From NCBI RefSeq assembly GCF_006440775.1, contig NZ_VFTZ01000020.1, positions 45,212-109,211 on the forward strand: a stretch of 64,000 nt of DNA. The letters run 5' to 3'. The position numbers and the translations under genes are program-made. Positions 43,401 to 51,947 of the stretch are shown here, in pieces (within the stretch, counting starts at the first letter, position 1; each line of letters begins with the position of its first letter). The stretch comes from Mesorhizobium sp. B2-7-2 (GTDB lineage: Bacteria; Pseudomonadota; Alphaproteobacteria; Rhizobiales; Rhizobiaceae). Below the pieces are notes generated by a model. It ran no database searches, was not told the origin of the DNA, and was given only the letters and a program-made list of their open reading frames with translations.

Positions 43401-43430
43401 AAAAAGGGCCGGATCGATCCGGCCTTTTTC
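43401..43430 (+). terminator. Original tRNA-Gly terminator, displaced by the island
   Basis: A strong hairpin with arms aaaaagggccggat/atccggccttttt (one G bulged) is followed by catttttg. It lies 21 nt past attR, matching the position of a terminator after an uninterrupted tRNA-Gly gene. From 43431 to 43775 I see no gene, only the presumed promoter region of the next ORF. Confidence 0.85.
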
Positions 43431-43775
43431 ATTTTTGCCACCGACACAAATGTTGGACGCTCATGGCGCCGGCCGGTGATTACGCCGTGGCCGCGGTTCC
43501 GATCCGGCAGCGCGACAGCCGATAGCGACTATCTCGCTATCCGACTATGGCGGCCTCGTTAAGCACGCCAATTATTCCGTATAAAACAGTTGTTTAGCTT
43601 CCCTGTGTTCGGCGTTTAACTGCCCTGCGTCAGTAGATTAACAAGTGAGACTTGACTGACGGCGACAGCATTAGCTATCGTAAGTGCATCGGCGTCACTT
43701 TATTGAGCGCAATCTCATCAATTTGTTCGCATCTGTAGAGCGCTAAAGGCATTTTCTAAACCTTGGGGGCTGCTG

Positions 43776-44633
43776 ATGGCTTTGAATCGCTTGGAAAAAC
43801 TTGGTCGATGCGCCGCATTTTTGCTCGCCATGACTCTTGTTCATTCAAGCTCGGCGTTGGCCGCCACCTCCTCCGAAAAGGTGCTGGAAAATCCTAGGCA
43901 GCAGTATTTAATATTTAAGGCGGCGGTGAAGTCCATATACATCTATAACACCGACTATGGTGAGGCCGCGAATGGCGGATACAACCTAGTGGATTGCGAC
44001 GTCGTTAGTCCCGACCATTATCTCGCTTCTTTCGGCAAGGATGGGCGCACGATGGTGCGCAGCAAAAGAAATGAACCGGTGGCGGGTCTCTTGCTGACGG
44101 CCCAATCAACGGTATCCATGGTCGAAGCTTTGAAGCATGCAGGTTATCCGGCCTCCGTTGCGGACCGGCCGATACAGCAATTTGAAACCGCCGCCATCGC
44201 ATTTTTCGCTCGCAATCCCGATTACGACGCCATCGACACAAGTGATTTCTACGACTTGCTCGACAAGTTTCATAAACAGGTATTTTCCGAGGCCGAAAAA
44301 TATCGAGCAAGCGCCAAGAAGAAATTGCCTGATCTGATTTATTTGACGGATTGCGGTGATGGAGAATGGCCGGTGCATGTCCGTACAATCCCGTCCAACG
44401 GCCGAGTGGTTTGGATACCGGAATTTTTCTATCGACTCTGCAAGGTGCAGAAGCTCGACCCGGACAATGAGAAGCAATGCGACAGATGGCGCGAGGCGCC
44501 GGACAACATTGTGAACGTGATTGGCGACTACCGATATCGCGCAAGCTGGCCCGACGGAAGTTTAAAAACAGGCGCGCTCAAATTCGCGAATCGTGAGCAG
44601 GAACACCTGACGATCCGAAAGCCGTCAAAATGA
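43776..44633 (+). CDS. Hypothetical exported protein
   Basis: A 285-residue protein with an N-terminal signal peptide (FLLAMTLVHSSSALAA, cleavage near residue 30). The mature part has no recognised domain. It contains several Cys (VDCDVV, YLTDCGDGEWP, FYRLCKV, EKQCDRW), which may form disulphides in the periplasm, and DWYAID/YDLL-like helices in the middle. It overlaps the following membrane protein gene by 4 nt (ATGA), so the two are expressed together. It is the first host-side gene after the island. Confidence 0.72.
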   Translation: MALNRLEKLGRCAAFLLAMTLVHSSSALAATSSEKVLENPRQQYLIFKAAVKSIYIYNTDYGEAANGGYNLVDCDVVSPDHYLASFGKDGRTMVRSKRNEPVAGLLLTAQSTVSMVEALKHAGYPASVADRPIQQFETAAIAFFARNPDYDAIDTSDFYDLLDKFHKQVFSEAEKYRASAKKKLPDLIYLTDCGDGEWPVHVRTIPSNGRVVWIPEFFYRLCKVQKLDPDNEKQCDRWREAPDNIVNVIGDYRYRASWPDGSLKTGALKFANREQEHLTIRKPSK

Positions 44634-45220
44634 GCGGCCTTGAAGGCTTTCGTGATCTGCTCAAGGAATATACGGCTCTCCTGGGTTGGGCAGTTGCGAC
44701 GGCCGCGTTGCCCTTCATGACCAGTTTGGCGGGCTTCGCCCCGCCTTGGCCGCCCGGCGTGCAGTTGCTCACGGCATTGGTGGGTCTGCTCGTTCTCGTT
44801 CTGGTCTACCAACTGCTGAGAGCTTCGCTTCGAAAGAGAACGAACCGCACGGTGCTGATTGGCGCTGGCGTGTTCGTGGCTGCATGCGTTCTGTATTCAG
44901 TCTTGTTTTCGCTTTTTGTCTTCGAGATACCGGCCATCAAGCAAAATCGTGTCAAAGGGTTTATCTGCACTCCGGAGGCTCAGCTGGTCTTCGCATCGAA
45001 ATGCCCCTATCTCGACCTTGACGAGTTGAGCGGTGCTCAGTTCGAGGCGGGTCGGCTTTGGACCGCTCCCTCCATCGCGGCAATGCGCACGATGATTCTT
45101 GCCGATTGGCTGATCATGTTTGGAGCGCTCGCAGCCGTTTTTGGAAGCTTTGTGGTGTTCCAGAGCGATCAACCGCCGCGTCGAAGGACCAGCAACCATG
45201 ACGGCGGTGCCCGATCATGA
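44630..45220 (+). CDS. Hypothetical membrane protein, four predicted helices
   Basis: A 196-residue membrane protein with hydrophobic segments at about residues 16-35, 43-64, 74-98 and 152-174. A loop of about 50 residues between the third and fourth helices contains two Cys (FICTPEA, SKCPYLD). The C-terminal tail is basic. No family is recognised. Coupled to the exported protein upstream by an ATGA overlap, it may anchor or work with that protein at the cell envelope. Confidence 0.72.
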   Translation: MSGLEGFRDLLKEYTALLGWAVATAALPFMTSLAGFAPPWPPGVQLLTALVGLLVLVLVYQLLRASLRKRTNRTVLIGAGVFVAACVLYSVLFSLFVFEIPAIKQNRVKGFICTPEAQLVFASKCPYLDLDELSGAQFEAGRLWTAPSIAAMRTMILADWLIMFGALAAVFGSFVVFQSDQPPRRRTSNHDGGARS

Positions 45221-45467
45221 AGAGCGGTTGAGAAAAGGCTCGGCAGGCGAGGGCGCAAATTGCATCCTGACGGCCTTGCCTTCGCGTAGCGTCCGCCTTC
45301 CGGAAAGTATCCGCTGCCCATCAGACTTGAGTCGCATGCCGAAGGGACTGTAGAGCCTCTTTTGCCGGGCGCCCGACAACTATATGTTGTGTGAAAGTGC
45401 TGGAATTAATCCGGCCGGGCAGTCTCGCGGGAGGCATTCCCGCAAGTCGTTACGTTGGGGCATAGCT

Positions 45468-45541
45468 GGAGCAATTCCAGGAAAGTGTGAGCGGTTATGC
45501 TCGGCGACTTCGCCGTAGCCTTCCGTTCGGAATTGCGTCAA
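45468..45541. repeat. GCAATTCC-family palindromic repeat, copy 4
   Basis: It runs from ggagcaattccaggaaagtg to ccgttcggaattgcgtca and shares the central ggcgacttcgccgtag block with the copy at 13317-13387. It lies directly upstream of the small gene at 45566 and creates a spurious N-terminal extension of that frame. Confidence 0.75.
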
Positions 45542-45565
45542 AGCAAGATAGAACAGACGTCGGCC

Positions 45566-45796
45566 ATGAGGTTCACAGCCTTACAGGATCCGTGCGGCCA
45601 ATGGATGGTGTTTGATTTGCGGTCCGGTTTCCCGGCGCGAATACCGGACATGCTGCTGCTTGGCCCGACTCGCGAGGAGGCGCAGCAGCTCGCGGGGCAG
45701 GCAAATGAATTCCTCTCGGTGCCGCGCTCGGCCGTACCTCTTTCTCGATATTTGATCGCCCCGCGATGGAACGATTGGGCATCGTCGGAAATTTAG
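45566..45796 (+). CDS. Small hypothetical protein, tandem paralogue 1
   Basis: A 76-residue protein, MRFTALQDPCGQWMVFDLRS, then IPDMLLLGPTREEAQQLAGQAN. It is clearly related to the next small gene (shared MRF-A-QDPC-W-V-DL pattern and the LLLG/LLIGLT-EA helix). The fold may be a small beta-strand plus helix unit; the function is unknown. ATG 45566 is chosen because the upstream 69 nt are a repeat copy. The Shine-Dalgarno is weak. Confidence 0.6.
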   Translation: MRFTALQDPCGQWMVFDLRSGFPARIPDMLLLGPTREEAQQLAGQANEFLSVPRSAVPLSRYLIAPRWNDWASSEI

Positions 45797-45820
45797 CTTG
45801 CGCTAAAACAAGGAGCGCCC

Positions 45821-46018
45821 ATGAGGTTCGCGGCAATGCAGGATCCCTGCGACGACTGGCTTGTCTGCGATCTGGTTTCCGATCTCCCGGCGGAGATAGC
45901 AGGCCGGCTGCTGATCGGGCTGACGCAATGCGAAGCCGAGCACCTTGCCGACCAGGGCAATGCCGAGCCAATCGGGCAGGCCGTCGATTGGCCGGTCCCA
46001 TTCGCCAGCGTCGCCTGA
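45821..46018 (+). CDS. Small hypothetical protein, tandem paralogue 2
   Basis: A 65-residue protein: MRFAAMQDPCDDWLVCDLVS, then EIAGRLLIGLTQCEAEHLAD. A good AAGGAG lies 7 nt upstream of the start. It aligns with paralogue 1 over about 47 residues, with the same N-terminal QDPC-W motif. No transmembrane segment or signal is seen. Function unknown. Confidence 0.65.
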   Translation: MRFAAMQDPCDDWLVCDLVSDLPAEIAGRLLIGLTQCEAEHLADQGNAEPIGQAVDWPVPFASVA

Positions 46019-46256
46019 AGGCGCCCGGCCTCGGCGACCCGCCTCGCCGACCGCGCATCGGCGATTCAACCCCAGATCACATCGGATAACATTTGCGTTC
46101 CACCTCCGTTTCAACACCGGGGCGGCTTTCTATATGTCGTTTCTGGGCCGAGATCCGCCGGCGGCGAATGGCCAGCACCGCGACACGACGCGACCGGACG
46201 GCCCGTTTTCGGAAAAAGCGGTCTTGCCGCTTCCTCCATCACGAGGAGATGTCATC

Positions 46257-46640
46257 ATGCGTTCTTTCACCCCAAAACTCATCGCGGCCGCCTCGATCTT
46301 CGCGGCCATACCGCTTTCGAGCGCCTATGCCGTGCACCGCCACCATAGGGCGCAGGTCGACACAATGACCACGGCGTCGGTGCCGGCGGAGCCCGAAGCG
46401 AGAGCCGCGACGCAGCAGCTGCTTGGCGTGAAGCAAGGTATCCGTGCGGCCAGGCAGGCCGGCAAGATCACGCAGGAACAGGCCCGCGACCTGATGCGGC
46501 AGGCCGATAGCATCCAGCCCGCCGGCGGCCGTTCTGCGATCGGGCGGGTCAATGAGCTGGACCAGCGGCTCCGAAACGTTACCGGCCAGGGAATCTATAT
46601 GGGCGACGGCTCGGACGGCGGCTATTATCCGAACGGCTGA
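46257..46640 (+). CDS. Small exported protein
   Basis: A 127-residue protein with a clear signal peptide (MRSFTPKLIAAASIFAAIPL, then SSAYA, cleavage near 25). The mature part is a helical hairpin (LLGVKQGIRAARQAGKITQE, ARDLMRQADSIQ) and a Gly-rich end (GDGSDGGYYPNG). GAGGAG 8 nt upstream sets ATG 46257; the longer frame from 45945 is a read-through. The helical hairpin resembles small periplasmic helical proteins of rhizobia. Function unknown. Confidence 0.75.
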   Translation: MRSFTPKLIAAASIFAAIPLSSAYAVHRHHRAQVDTMTTASVPAEPEARAATQQLLGVKQGIRAARQAGKITQEQARDLMRQADSIQPAGGRSAIGRVNELDQRLRNVTGQGIYMGDGSDGGYYPNG

Positions 46641-46673
46641 CCGCCTGCATGAGCGGTGCGATGCGGCAGTCAT

Positions 46674-46692
46674 GGAGCAATTCCGGGAAAGC
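46674..46692. repeat. Partial GCAATTCC-family repeat
   Basis: Only the left part (ggagcaattccgggaaag) is recognisable, downstream of the small exported protein gene. The inverted right arm is lost or degenerate. Confidence 0.5.
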
Positions 46693-46818
46693 CGGATCGT
46701 GGCCCGGCGCCGTCGCCTTCGGCCCGCATCGCACGAAGTAAGGACCTGAAGCGGCCCGGCGTTTCGCAAGATCGCCGAACCGCTTCACGCCTTGGCGCTG
46801 CCGTCACCGATCCTGCCG

Positions 46819-47259
46819 CTACGCCAGCCGCGCCCGCGTCGTCCTCGGCGTCGCCAGCAGCAGGCTTGTCTCGCTCCCCGTAATGCCGGGGATCAGCCGG
46901 ATGCGGCGCAGCACCGCGTCGAAATCCGTTAGCGTGGCGGTGCCGAGCTCGACCACCAGGTCCCAGCGGCCGTTGGTGGTGTGGATGGTCGAGACCTCGG
47001 CGAGGCCGCCGAGCGCCTTGACGACGCGGTCGGCGGCGTGGCCCTCGATCTCGATCGTCATCACGCCGCGTATCTTCTGATCGACCGCGTCGGCGCGCAG
47101 CACCACCGTGTAGCCGATGATCTCGCCGGACTTTTCCAGCCGTTCCATCCGCGACCTGACCGTGGCGCGCGACACGCCGAGATCGATGGCGAGGTCGGAT
47201 ACGCTGCGCCGCGCATCGTGCCTCAGCAGCGTCACCAGTTTCTCGTCGAGAGCGTCCAT
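46819..47259 (-). CDS. Lrp/AsnC-family regulator of arginine catabolism
   Basis: A 146-residue Lrp/AsnC protein: MDALDEKLVTLLRHDARRSV, HTH ATVRSRMERLEKSGEIIGYT, and a RAM domain (VSTIHTTNGRWDLVVELGTA). It is divergent from the arginase gene, with a 127-bp AT-rich gap that probably carries its operators. By position it should activate the arginase-ornithine cyclodeaminase operon in response to an amino acid such as arginine or ornithine. Confidence 0.92.
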   Translation of the reverse strand: MDALDEKLVTLLRHDARRSVSDLAIDLGVSRATVRSRMERLEKSGEIIGYTVVLRADAVDQKIRGVMTIEIEGHAADRVVKALGGLAEVSTIHTTNGRWDLVVELGTATLTDFDAVLRRIRLIPGITGSETSLLLATPRTTRARLA

Positions 47260-47386
47260 GGCTTTCCATTTCGATCAAATCATCTGGTCAATATGATAGA
47301 TTAGTCTTCTCGAAATGCCAATTTTCGCTGTTCAAACCGCCAGCGGCTGATGGTTCACTCTTCCAATCAATCGCAAGGTGAGAAAA

Positions 47387-48319
47387 ATGCGCTGCAGGAT
47401 CGTCGGCGCGCCGGTGCAGGACGGCGCGGGCAGGATGGGATGCGAAATGGGGCCGAGCGCGCTGCGCACGGCAGGGCTGGTCTCGGTGCTGGCCGAGCTC
47501 GGCCATGAGGTCGAGGACTGGGGCGCGGTCGAGAAGGCCGCGGCGCGCCCGGTGGTGCACGGCAATCTCGCGCTGAAGGCGCTGCCGGAGATCTCCGCCT
47601 GGACGGCGGCGATCGCCGAGACCGCCTACACGGCGTCGCGGGACGCCATGCCGATCTTCCTCGGCGGCGACCATTCGATCTCCGCCGGCACCGTGTCCGG
47701 CGTGGCGCGCCGCGCCGCCGAGCGCGGCCGGCCGCTCTTCGTGCTGTGGCTCGACGCGCATCCCGATTTCCACACGCTCGACACCACCACCAGCGGCAAT
47801 CTGCACGGCGTGCCGCTCGCCTATGCCAGCGGCCAGGCCGGCTTCAAGGGCTATTTCCCGGATCTGCCGCAAGCAGTCGACCCGGCCCGCATCTGCGCCA
47901 TCGGCCTGCGCAGCGTCGACCCGGCCGAGCGCCGCGCGCTCACTGAAGCCGGCATCACCGTGCACGACATGCGCGCCATCGACGAGCACGGCATCGCGCC
48001 GCTGCTGCGCGCCTTCCTGGCCCGTGTCGAGAAGGAGAACGGGCTCTTGCATGTCAGCCTCGACGTCGATTTCCTCGATCCTTCGATCGCGCCCGCCGTC
48101 GGCACCACCGTGCCGGGCGGCGCCACCTTCCGCGAGGCGCATCTGGTGATGGAGATGCTGTCCGATTCAGGCCTCGTCTCGAGCCTCGACCTGGTCGAAT
48201 TGAACCCGTTCCTCGACGAGCGCGGCCGCACCGCCACCCTGATGGTCGACCTCACCGCCAGCCTGATGGGCCGCCGCATCATGGACCGCCCGACCCGCAG
48301 CCATTCCGGAAGCCTCTGA
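47387..48319 (+). CDS. rocF: Arginase
   Basis: A 310-residue ureohydrolase with all manganese-binding motifs: GGDHSIS (about 93-99), DAHPDFHT (123-130) and SLDVDFLDPSIAPAVGTTVP (about 224), plus the substrate segment GNLHG. It converts arginine to ornithine and urea in the cytosol. ATG 47387 is preferred to GTG 47378 because AAGGTGAG sits just upstream. It is followed by the ornithine cyclodeaminase gene after 2 nt, completing a pathway from arginine via ornithine to proline. Confidence 0.95.
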   Translation: MRCRIVGAPVQDGAGRMGCEMGPSALRTAGLVSVLAELGHEVEDWGAVEKAAARPVVHGNLALKALPEISAWTAAIAETAYTASRDAMPIFLGGDHSISAGTVSGVARRAAERGRPLFVLWLDAHPDFHTLDTTTSGNLHGVPLAYASGQAGFKGYFPDLPQAVDPARICAIGLRSVDPAERRALTEAGITVHDMRAIDEHGIAPLLRAFLARVEKENGLLHVSLDVDFLDPSIAPAVGTTVPGGATFREAHLVMEMLSDSGLVSSLDLVELNPFLDERGRTATLMVDLTASLMGRRIMDRPTRSHSGSL

Positions 48320-48321
48320 TC

Positions 48322-49380
48322 ATGACCCAGCCTTCGCGCCTCGCCATCGTTCCCTTCGTCAGCGTCGACCGCATGATGAAGCTGGTGCTCGCCATCGGCG
48401 TCGAGCGCTTCCTCACCGAGCTCGCCGCCTATATCGAGGAGGATTTCCGCCGCTGGGAGCTGTTCGACAAGACGCCGCGCATCGCCTCGCACAGCCATGA
48501 CGGCGTCATCGAGCTGATGCCGACCAGCGACGGCAAGATGTACGGCTTCAAATATGTCAACGGCCACCCGAAGAACATGCGCGAGGGCCGCCAGACCGTC
48601 ACTGCCTTCGGCGTGCTCGCCGATGTCGGCTCCGGCTATCCGATGCTGCTCACCGAGATGACCATCCTGACGGCGCTGCGCACCGCCGCCACCTCGGCCG
48701 TCGCCGCCAAATACCTGGCGCCGAAGGGTTCGCGCGCCATGGCCATCATCGGCAATGGCGCCCAGTCCGAATTCCAGGCCATTGCCTTCAAGGCGCTCAT
48801 CGGCATCGACCGGCTGCGGCTCTACGACATCGACCGCTCGGCCTCGGAAAAATGCGCCCGCAACCTCGCCGGCAAGGGTTTTGATATCACCATTTGCTCG
48901 ACCGGCCAGGATGCCGTGGAAGGCGTCGACATCATCACCACGGTGACCGCCGACAAGCAGTACGCCACGATCCTCACCGACAACATGGTCGGCTCCGGCG
49001 TCCACATCAACGCCGTCGGCGGCGACTGCCCCGGCAAGACCGAGCTGCACCGCGACATCCTCTTGCGCTCCGACATCTTCGTCGAGTTCCCGCCGCAGAC
49101 GCGCATCGAGGGCGAGATCCAGCAGCTCGACGCCGATCATCCGGTGACCGAGCTGTGGCAGGTGATGACCGGGAAGGCCGAGGGCCGCAAGTCGGCCGAG
49201 CAGATCACGCTGTTCGATTCCGTCGGCTTTGCCACGGAAGATTTTTCCGCGCTGCGCTACGTCCGCGACCAGCTCCAGGCCACCGGCCTCTATGAGGAGC
49301 TCGACCTGCTCGCCGACCCCGACGAGCCGCGCGACCTGTTCGGCATGCTGGAGAGGGCGGCCATACAGCCGGCGGCGTGA
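48322..49380 (+). CDS. Ornithine cyclodeaminase
   Basis: A 352-residue protein of the OCD/mu-crystallin family. It has the NAD-binding Rossmann loop IIGNGAQSEFQAIAF, the substrate region ELMPTSDGKMYGFKYVNGHP, and VGSGVHINAVGGDCPGKTEL with the catalytic Asp. It converts ornithine to proline with release of ammonia. It starts 2 nt after the arginase stop and is co-transcribed with it. The Lrp-type gene divergent from arginase is the likely regulator. Confidence 0.94.
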   Translation: MTQPSRLAIVPFVSVDRMMKLVLAIGVERFLTELAAYIEEDFRRWELFDKTPRIASHSHDGVIELMPTSDGKMYGFKYVNGHPKNMREGRQTVTAFGVLADVGSGYPMLLTEMTILTALRTAATSAVAAKYLAPKGSRAMAIIGNGAQSEFQAIAFKALIGIDRLRLYDIDRSASEKCARNLAGKGFDITICSTGQDAVEGVDIITTVTADKQYATILTDNMVGSGVHINAVGGDCPGKTELHRDILLRSDIFVEFPPQTRIEGEIQQLDADHPVTELWQVMTGKAEGRKSAEQITLFDSVGFATEDFSALRYVRDQLQATGLYEELDLLADPDEPRDLFGMLERAAIQPAA

Positions 49381-49430
49381 GGGAGTTCGTTGAGGCGATT
49401 TCATACGGCGGGATAATCGCATAGGGCGCT

Positions 49431-49895
49431 CCCCTCTCCGTCCCGGCTTCGCCGAGCCACCTCTCCCCCGCCTCTGGCGGGGGCGAGGAACCCAAGCTTG
49501 CGAAGGCCGTGCCCTCGGTGATTAGCGTTTCCTCTCCCCAGAAACGGGCTACGCTATGCACACATCTTCTGTGACTGGCGCGACTGATCGACCTGAGGCT
49601 TGATTGCCAGGTGGTTCCCCCAATCCGTCGCTGCTTCGCAGCGCCACCTTTCCCCCCTCCGGAGGGAAAGGAAGGGAGCGTTGCTGGACTGGCGTTGACG
49701 GCAAAAAGCTTGGCCCCTTTCCTCTACCCCGTCGATCGGGGGAGAGGTGGCTCGGCGAAGCCGAGACGGAGTGGGGGTCGATCAGCGCGCTGCCATGCAC
49801 GCTATCGCCAAAAGCCGGCCGCTTGGAAATGTGCATGCCGTGGATGAAATGGGGGAGAGGTGGATCGGCGCGCAGCGCCGAGACGGAGCGGGGCA
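49431..49895. repeat. Array of four related palindromic units in alternating orientation
   Basis: Units at about 49431-49490, 49611-49671, 49720-49775 and 49851-49895 combine a C-run/G-run hairpin (for example cctctcccccgcctctggcg) with a ggcttcgccgagcc-type hairpin and an acggag end. Units 1 and 2 run opposite to units 3 and 4. They fill the 540-bp interval between ornithine cyclodeaminase and the convergent LacI gene; no gene is seen there. Confidence 0.75.
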
Positions 49896-49919
49896 GCGCC
49901 CGCATCGACAATTGCCAGG

Positions 49920-50918
49920 CTACCCCCGTGCCGCGCAGCTTTCCCTCTCCACCAGAACCGGCGCCAGCACCTCGCGCCTTGAAGGCGCTTCCGGCTCGCC
50001 CAGCCTCTCGAGCAGCAGGCTCACCGCCAGCGTGCCGATCTTTTCCACCGGCTGCGCGATCGTCGTCAGCGGCGGCCAGGTGGTGACGGCGTAGGGGATG
50101 TCGTCGAAGCCGATCATCGACATGTCGTCGGGAACGTGCATGCCGCGCGAGCGCAGCGCGGTGACCGCGCCCATCGCCATCAGGTCGTTGCAGGCGAACA
50201 CCGCGGTGATGCCGGACGCCTGCGCCATCAACTGATCCATCGCCAGGCGGCCGCCGGCGAAATGATAGTCGGAATCGACGATCGACGACGCCGGCAGCTC
50301 CACGCCTGCCTCGCCAAGCGCGCGGGCAAAACCGCGCAGGCGGGCCGGGCTGGAGCTCGAATCGCGCGGACCGCCGATGACGCCGATCTTCCTGTGGCCG
50401 AGCCCGGCCAGGTATTTCCCGGCGAGATAGCCGCCATGGTCGTGGTCGACCAGCACCGAATCGACATTGACCGACTGGATCTCGCGGTCGAGCAGCACCG
50501 CCGGCACGCTGGGCAAGAGGCGGGCGAACACCCGCGCATGGTCGGACGAGCCGGCGAAGATCAGCCCGTCGATCTGCTTGGCCATCAAGACCGAGAGATA
50601 GCGCTCCTCCTTCTCGGCATTGCCGTCGGAGTTGCACAGGATCACCGTGTAGCCGGAAACGAAGCCGGCGTCCTCGATCTGCCGCGCCACGCTTGCGAAG
50701 AACGGATTGGAATTGTCGGGGAGCAAAAGACCGATGGTCTTGGTTTCGCCGCGCCTGAGGCTGCGCGCCACCGAGTTCGGGCTGTAGCGCAGCGCCGCGA
50801 TCGCGGCGCGCACGCGCTCGGCCGTTTCCGGCTCGACGTGACGCGTATGGTTCATCACATGCGAGACGGTGGCGACGGACACCCCCGCATGGCGCGCAAC
50901 ATCGGCGATCGTCGTCAT
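49920..50918 (-). CDS. LacI-family transcriptional regulator
   Basis: A 332-residue LacI/GalR regulator. The N-terminal HTH is MTTIADVARHAGVSVATVSH, and the hinge is NSVARSLRRGETKTIGLLLP. A periplasmic-binding-like sensor domain contains GLIFAGSS, VFACNDLMAMGAVTAL and GFDDIPYAVTTWPPLTTI. It is the last gene of the sugar-transport unit and probably binds the perfect palindrome at 54571-54596 in front of the binding-protein gene, releasing it when the transported sugar is present. Confidence 0.94.
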   Translation of the reverse strand: MTTIADVARHAGVSVATVSHVMNHTRHVEPETAERVRAAIAALRYSPNSVARSLRRGETKTIGLLLPDNSNPFFASVARQIEDAGFVSGYTVILCNSDGNAEKEERYLSVLMAKQIDGLIFAGSSDHARVFARLLPSVPAVLLDREIQSVNVDSVLVDHDHGGYLAGKYLAGLGHRKIGVIGGPRDSSSSPARLRGFARALGEAGVELPASSIVDSDYHFAGGRLAMDQLMAQASGITAVFACNDLMAMGAVTALRSRGMHVPDDMSMIGFDDIPYAVTTWPPLTTIAQPVEKIGTLAVSLLLERLGEPEAPSRREVLAPVLVERESCAARG

Positions 50919-50930
50919 GGCCCGTTCCCC

Positions 50931-51947
50931 TCAGCGGATTCTCCGCAACAGCCTCTCCCGATACGCGTCTAGGATGACCGCGAGCACGATGACAAGGCCG
51001 ATTACGATGGGTTTGAAATTGTCGCCGACGCCGAGCAGCTGCAATCCGGTGGAGAGCACCTGCAGGATGCAGGCGCCGACCAGCGTGCCGATGATCGAGC
51101 CCTTGCCGCCGCTGAGGCTGGTGCCGCCGATGATGACGGCGGCAATCGCATTGAGCTCATAGCCGACGCCGGCGATCGGACTGCCGATGTTGAGGCGCAA
51201 CAGATAGACCATTGCGGCGATGCCGGCGGTGAGCCCGCTGATGGTGAAGGCGGCTACCTTGTAGAAATCCGGATTGTGGCCCGACAGCCGGACCGCCTCA
51301 TCATTGGTGCCGACGGCAAAGATCATGCGGCCGAAGACGGTGAAGCGCAGCACGAACCAGCCGGCGGCGATCACCAGCACCGCGACCAGGAAGATCGACG
51401 GCAGGAAGCCGCCGATGATCAGGTTGCCGAAATCGACAAAACTCTGCGGAAGGCCGGTGATGGTGGAATTGTCGCTGACCACGCGCGCGGCGCCCGCCGC
51501 CATGTTGAGCATGCCCAGCGTGACGATGAAGGAAGGGATCTTCCAGCGCGTCGAGATCCAGCCATTGAGGAAGCCACACACCGCACCCGTCGCCATGCAG
51601 GCAAGCAGCGCCAGCGTGATTGCCGCGGCCGGCGACAGGCTCTCGTTGATCATGACGGTGGCGCCGACCACGGTGCACAGCGCCAGCACCGAGCCGACCG
51701 AAAGGTCGATGCCGCCGGTGAGGATGACGAAGGTCATGCCGGCCGCCAGCACCGTGTTGATGGCGATCTGGACGAAGATCTTCAGCGCGTTGCCGGAGGT
51801 AGCGAAATAGGGGGCGGTGGCCGAGAAGAACAGCATGATCAGCACCAGCGCCAAGAGCACACCGGCATCGCGCACCAGGAAGCGCAGGAATTTCGCCCGG
51901 CCCGGAGAAACAGGCGCCGCCACGGCTATCTCGGACGTCTCGCTCAT
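50931..51947 (-). CDS. Sugar ABC transporter permease (RbsC-like)
   Basis: A 338-residue inner-membrane permease of the ribose/xylose family, with about ten hydrophobic segments. Typical sequences are FVILTGGIDLSVGSVLALCT, FIVTLGMLNMAAG and the EAA-like cytoplasmic loop IAAVIIGGTSLSGGKGSIIGT. ATG 51947 overlaps the ATPase gene end by 4 nt. An extended frame to 52058 is rejected. It forms the membrane channel with the ATPase and binding protein encoded upstream. Confidence 0.94.
   Translation of the reverse strand: MSETSEIAVAAPVSPGRAKFLRFLVRDAGVLLALVLIMLFFSATAPYFATSGNALKIFVQIAINTVLAAGMTFVILTGGIDLSVGSVLALCTVVGATVMINESLSPAAAITLALLACMATGAVCGFLNGWISTRWKIPSFIVTLGMLNMAAGAARVVSDNSTITGLPQSFVDFGNLIIGGFLPSIFLVAVLVIAAGWFVLRFTVFGRMIFAVGTNDEAVRLSGHNPDFYKVAAFTISGLTAGIAAMVYLLRLNIGSPIAGVGYELNAIAAVIIGGTSLSGGKGSIIGTLVGACILQVLSTGLQLLGVGDNFKPIVIGLVIVLAVILDAYRERLLRRIR

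Noticed and set aside
45497..45565. N-terminal extension of the first small paralogue
   Set aside because: The added codons are translated from the GCAATTCC repeat; the paralogue shows the true start at MRF.
47851..49422. 523-codon minus-strand frame opposite arginase and ornithine cyclodeaminase
   Set aside because: Shadow of two well-supported enzymes with complete catalytic motifs.
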